Source: an uncultured Eisenbergiella sp. (GTDB lineage: Bacteria > Bacillota > Clostridia > Lachnospirales > Lachnospiraceae). From it: a stretch of DNA of 7,540 nt. The notes beneath the pieces are model-generated. The model worked only from the letters and a program-made list of their open reading frames with translations, made no database searches and was not told the DNA's origin. The position numbers and the translations under genes were made by a program. Below are positions 6,251 to 7,540 of the stretch, piece by piece; position 1 is the first letter of the stretch, and every line of letters starts with the position of its first letter. The stretch covers positions 1-7,540 of the forward strand of contig CANQTI010000094.1 of the NCBI GenBank assembly GCA_947626725.1, in the 5' to 3' direction.

Positions 6251-6973
6251 ATGCGAAAAAAAACAGCCCTGATCACCGGGGCCTCCAGAGGGATCGGGCG
6301 GGCCATCGCCGCCGCCTATGCGGAGGACGGCTTCGACCTGATCCTGACATGCCGACATTCCGAAGAGACGCTGTGCACCCTTTGCGCTGAGCTGTCCGAA
6401 ACCTTTTCCGTAAACGCGGTCCCCTTCGTGGGGGACATGGGCGACTGGGACACCATGACGCGGCTGTTCGACGGCCTCTCCGCACTGGATGTGCTGGTCA
6501 ACAACGCGGGCATCTCCCACATCGGCCTTCTGTCGGACATGACCCCCGGCCAGTGGCGGGATCTCATGTCCACCAACCTGGACGCCTGCTTCTACGCCTG
6601 CAGGCTCGCCGTCCCGCTGATGGTGCACCAAAAGAGCGGCCGCATCATCAACATTTCTTCCATATGGGGCAATACCGGCGCTTCCATGGAGGCCGCCTAT
6701 TCCGCCTCCAAGGGCGCTCTCAACAGCCTGACCAAAGCGCTGGCCAAGGAGCTGGCCCCCAGCGGCATCGCCGTCAACGCCATCGCCTGCGGCGTCATCG
6801 ATACGGACATGAACCGCTGTTTCTCGGAGGAGGAAATGCGCGCCCTCATCGAAGAGATCCCCGCGGACCGGCTGGGCACCCCCGAAGAGGTGGCCGCGCT
6901 GGCGCTCCAGCTCACCCGCTCGCCCGTCTACATGACCGGCCAGATCCTCACCATCGACGGCGGCCTCACATAA
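6251..6973 (+). CDS. Short-chain dehydrogenase/reductase, FabG-like; possible EF-P 5-aminopentanone reductase
   Basis: A classical short-chain reductase of 240 residues, cytoplasmic and NADPH- or NADH-dependent. The nucleotide-binding TGASRGIG is at 9-16, NNAG at 84-87, structural N110 in TNLD, the catalytic serine S137 in NISSIWG, and Y150 and K154 in YSASKGA. The C-terminal YMTGQILTIDGG (227-238) is typical of FabG-like enzymes. All active-site residues are present. Related Clostridia proteins with the CGVIDTDMN segment (180-188) are, from memory, often annotated as the YmfI-type reductase that finishes elongation factor P modification; 3-oxoacyl-ACP reductase is the alternative. No fatty acid synthesis genes are nearby, which slightly favours a stand-alone role. 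AAGGA (6236-6240) serves as ribosome-binding site with a rather long ten-base spacer. Third codon positions are strongly G/C-rich compared with the hydrolase gene. Transcription converges on the membrane protein gene. Confidence 0.9.
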   Translation: MRKKTALITGASRGIGRAIAAAYAEDGFDLILTCRHSEETLCTLCAELSETFSVNAVPFVGDMGDWDTMTRLFDGLSALDVLVNNAGISHIGLLSDMTPGQWRDLMSTNLDACFYACRLAVPLMVHQKSGRIINISSIWGNTGASMEAAYSASKGALNSLTKALAKELAPSGIAVNAIACGVIDTDMNRCFSEEEMRALIEEIPADRLGTPEEVAALALQLTRSPVYMTGQILTIDGGLT

Positions 6974-7000
6974 CGGCCGACATTTCTTTCCGGTATGCTC

Positions 7001-7021
7001 CGGCAGGACAGCACCCTGCCG
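7001..7021. terminator. Hairpin between convergent genes, possible terminator
   Basis: CGGCAGG (7001-7007) and CCTGCCG (7015-7021) form a seven-pair stem with a seven-base loop, about 30 bases after the reductase stop and 20 bases after the end of the opposing gene. Neither strand has a following T-run, so it is not a canonical intrinsic terminator. Its position between two convergent genes is the main support. Confidence 0.3.
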
Positions 7022-7040
7022 AAGCGCCGCCATCCGTCCT

Positions 7041-7511
7041 TTACCGTCTGCTGATTCCCTTGGGGAAAGGCTTGTTCTTCTTTTTCGCATCCAGCATTCG
7101 TTTCCGGGTCAGGAATTTATTCAGGAAATACGCGATGTAGCCGGTCTGCATATAATTGACCTCCATGCCCCAGCCGATCTGTCCGTAGAACACCAGCTCG
7201 GACACCGCATAGAGCACGATGTAGGCGATGGGAATATAAATGCCGTATTTCGGGAACCGGTTCGACTGCCAGCCGACCACGGCGATGAACACCTGATTGA
7301 CGATCAGCATCAGCATGACCAGCCCGTTGGCCCGGACGGTCTCCGACATCTGATTCAATATAAGCGGCGCGATAAAGAACAGCACCGCGGCCGCCGCGGT
7401 GAAGCACGCCAGCCGGATCGCCTTCTCCTGATTCTGCTTCTTCACCTGCTCCGGCTCCGGTCCCTTTTTCACGGGATCTCCCATATTCGGTATCTTCGGC
7501 CTGTCCGCCAT
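7041..7511 (-). CDS. Small integral membrane protein of unknown function
   Basis: I do not recognise a family for this 156-residue protein. It has a charged, Pro/Lys-rich N-terminal tail (1-32) and three clear hydrophobic segments: about 34-53, 63-81 and 90-110. A fourth weaker one lies at 119-133, followed by a very basic C-terminus rich in Lys and Arg (136-156). This suggests a cytoplasmic-membrane protein with positively charged ends on the inner side. No catalytic motif or metal site is visible. The ATG at 7511 is preceded by AAGGAG with an eight-base spacer. The frame stays open upstream to the window edge, so a longer form cannot be excluded. Its neighbour to the right is not seen. It converges with the reductase gene and is unlikely to share its transcript. 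Confidence 0.82.
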   Translation of the reverse strand: MADRPKIPNMGDPVKKGPEPEQVKKQNQEKAIRLACFTAAAAVLFFIAPLILNQMSETVRANGLVMLMLIVNQVFIAVVGWQSNRFPKYGIYIPIAYIVLYAVSELVFYGQIGWGMEVNYMQTGYIAYFLNKFLTRKRMLDAKKKNKPFPKGISRR

Positions 7512-7540
7512 ATCCTGATCTCCTTCCGTTTTCCATGCCC

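Noticed and set aside
6230..7090. A 286-codon minus-strand frame opposite the short-chain reductase
   Set aside because: The plus-strand gene has all active-site motifs and a promoter. The antisense product is Gly/His/Arg-rich and shows no fold signature.
7117..7536. A 139-codon minus-strand frame overlapping the membrane protein gene
   Set aside because: It is a shifted frame of the membrane protein gene, giving a Gly/Arg-rich product without hydrophobic segments or a good ribosome-binding site.

Overview
The window reads like a chromosomal segment of a moderately GC-rich Clostridia, most probably a Lachnospiraceae-type gut anaerobe. This is inferred from strong Shine-Dalgarno sites, TTGACA/TATAAT-type promoters with 17-base spacers, an apparently split transketolase, and the style of the FGGY kinase and the SH3b-NlpC/P60 protein. 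Species cannot be named from sequence alone. No tRNA, rRNA, CRISPR array, transposase or phage gene is visible.

Left part (1-3141, minus strand): a pentose-catabolism operon transcribed right to left. A very good promoter (3113-3141) precedes an FGGY sugar kinase, probably acting on L-ribulose. Next come L-ribulose-5-phosphate 4-epimerase (AraD) and the start of a transketolase N-terminal subunit that runs off the left edge. The three products would phosphorylate the ketopentose, epimerise it to D-xylulose 5-phosphate and feed it to the non-oxidative pentose phosphate pathway. No isomerase, transporter or regulator lies in the window. The roughly 330-base gap between kinase and araD holds an array of six imperfect 31-34 base repeats. 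Each can form a small hairpin in the mRNA, and this is the most unusual structure here.

Middle (3250-4920, minus strand): a single-gene unit with a consensus promoter, a secreted cell-wall hydrolase (signal peptide, long acidic linker, two SH3b domains, coiled coil, NlpC/P60 peptidase) and a hairpin terminator.

Right part: a TrxB-type thioredoxin reductase on the minus strand, preceded by a possible 47-residue leader ORF that overlaps its start. Divergent from it on the plus strand is a FabG-like short-chain reductase with its own promoter, whose -35 box sits inside a short inverted repeat. Last is a convergent minus-strand gene for an unrecognised small membrane protein. Most of the window is ordinary housekeeping and metabolic sequence. 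The points worth a second look are the repeat array, the small leader ORF and the palindrome over the reductase promoter.
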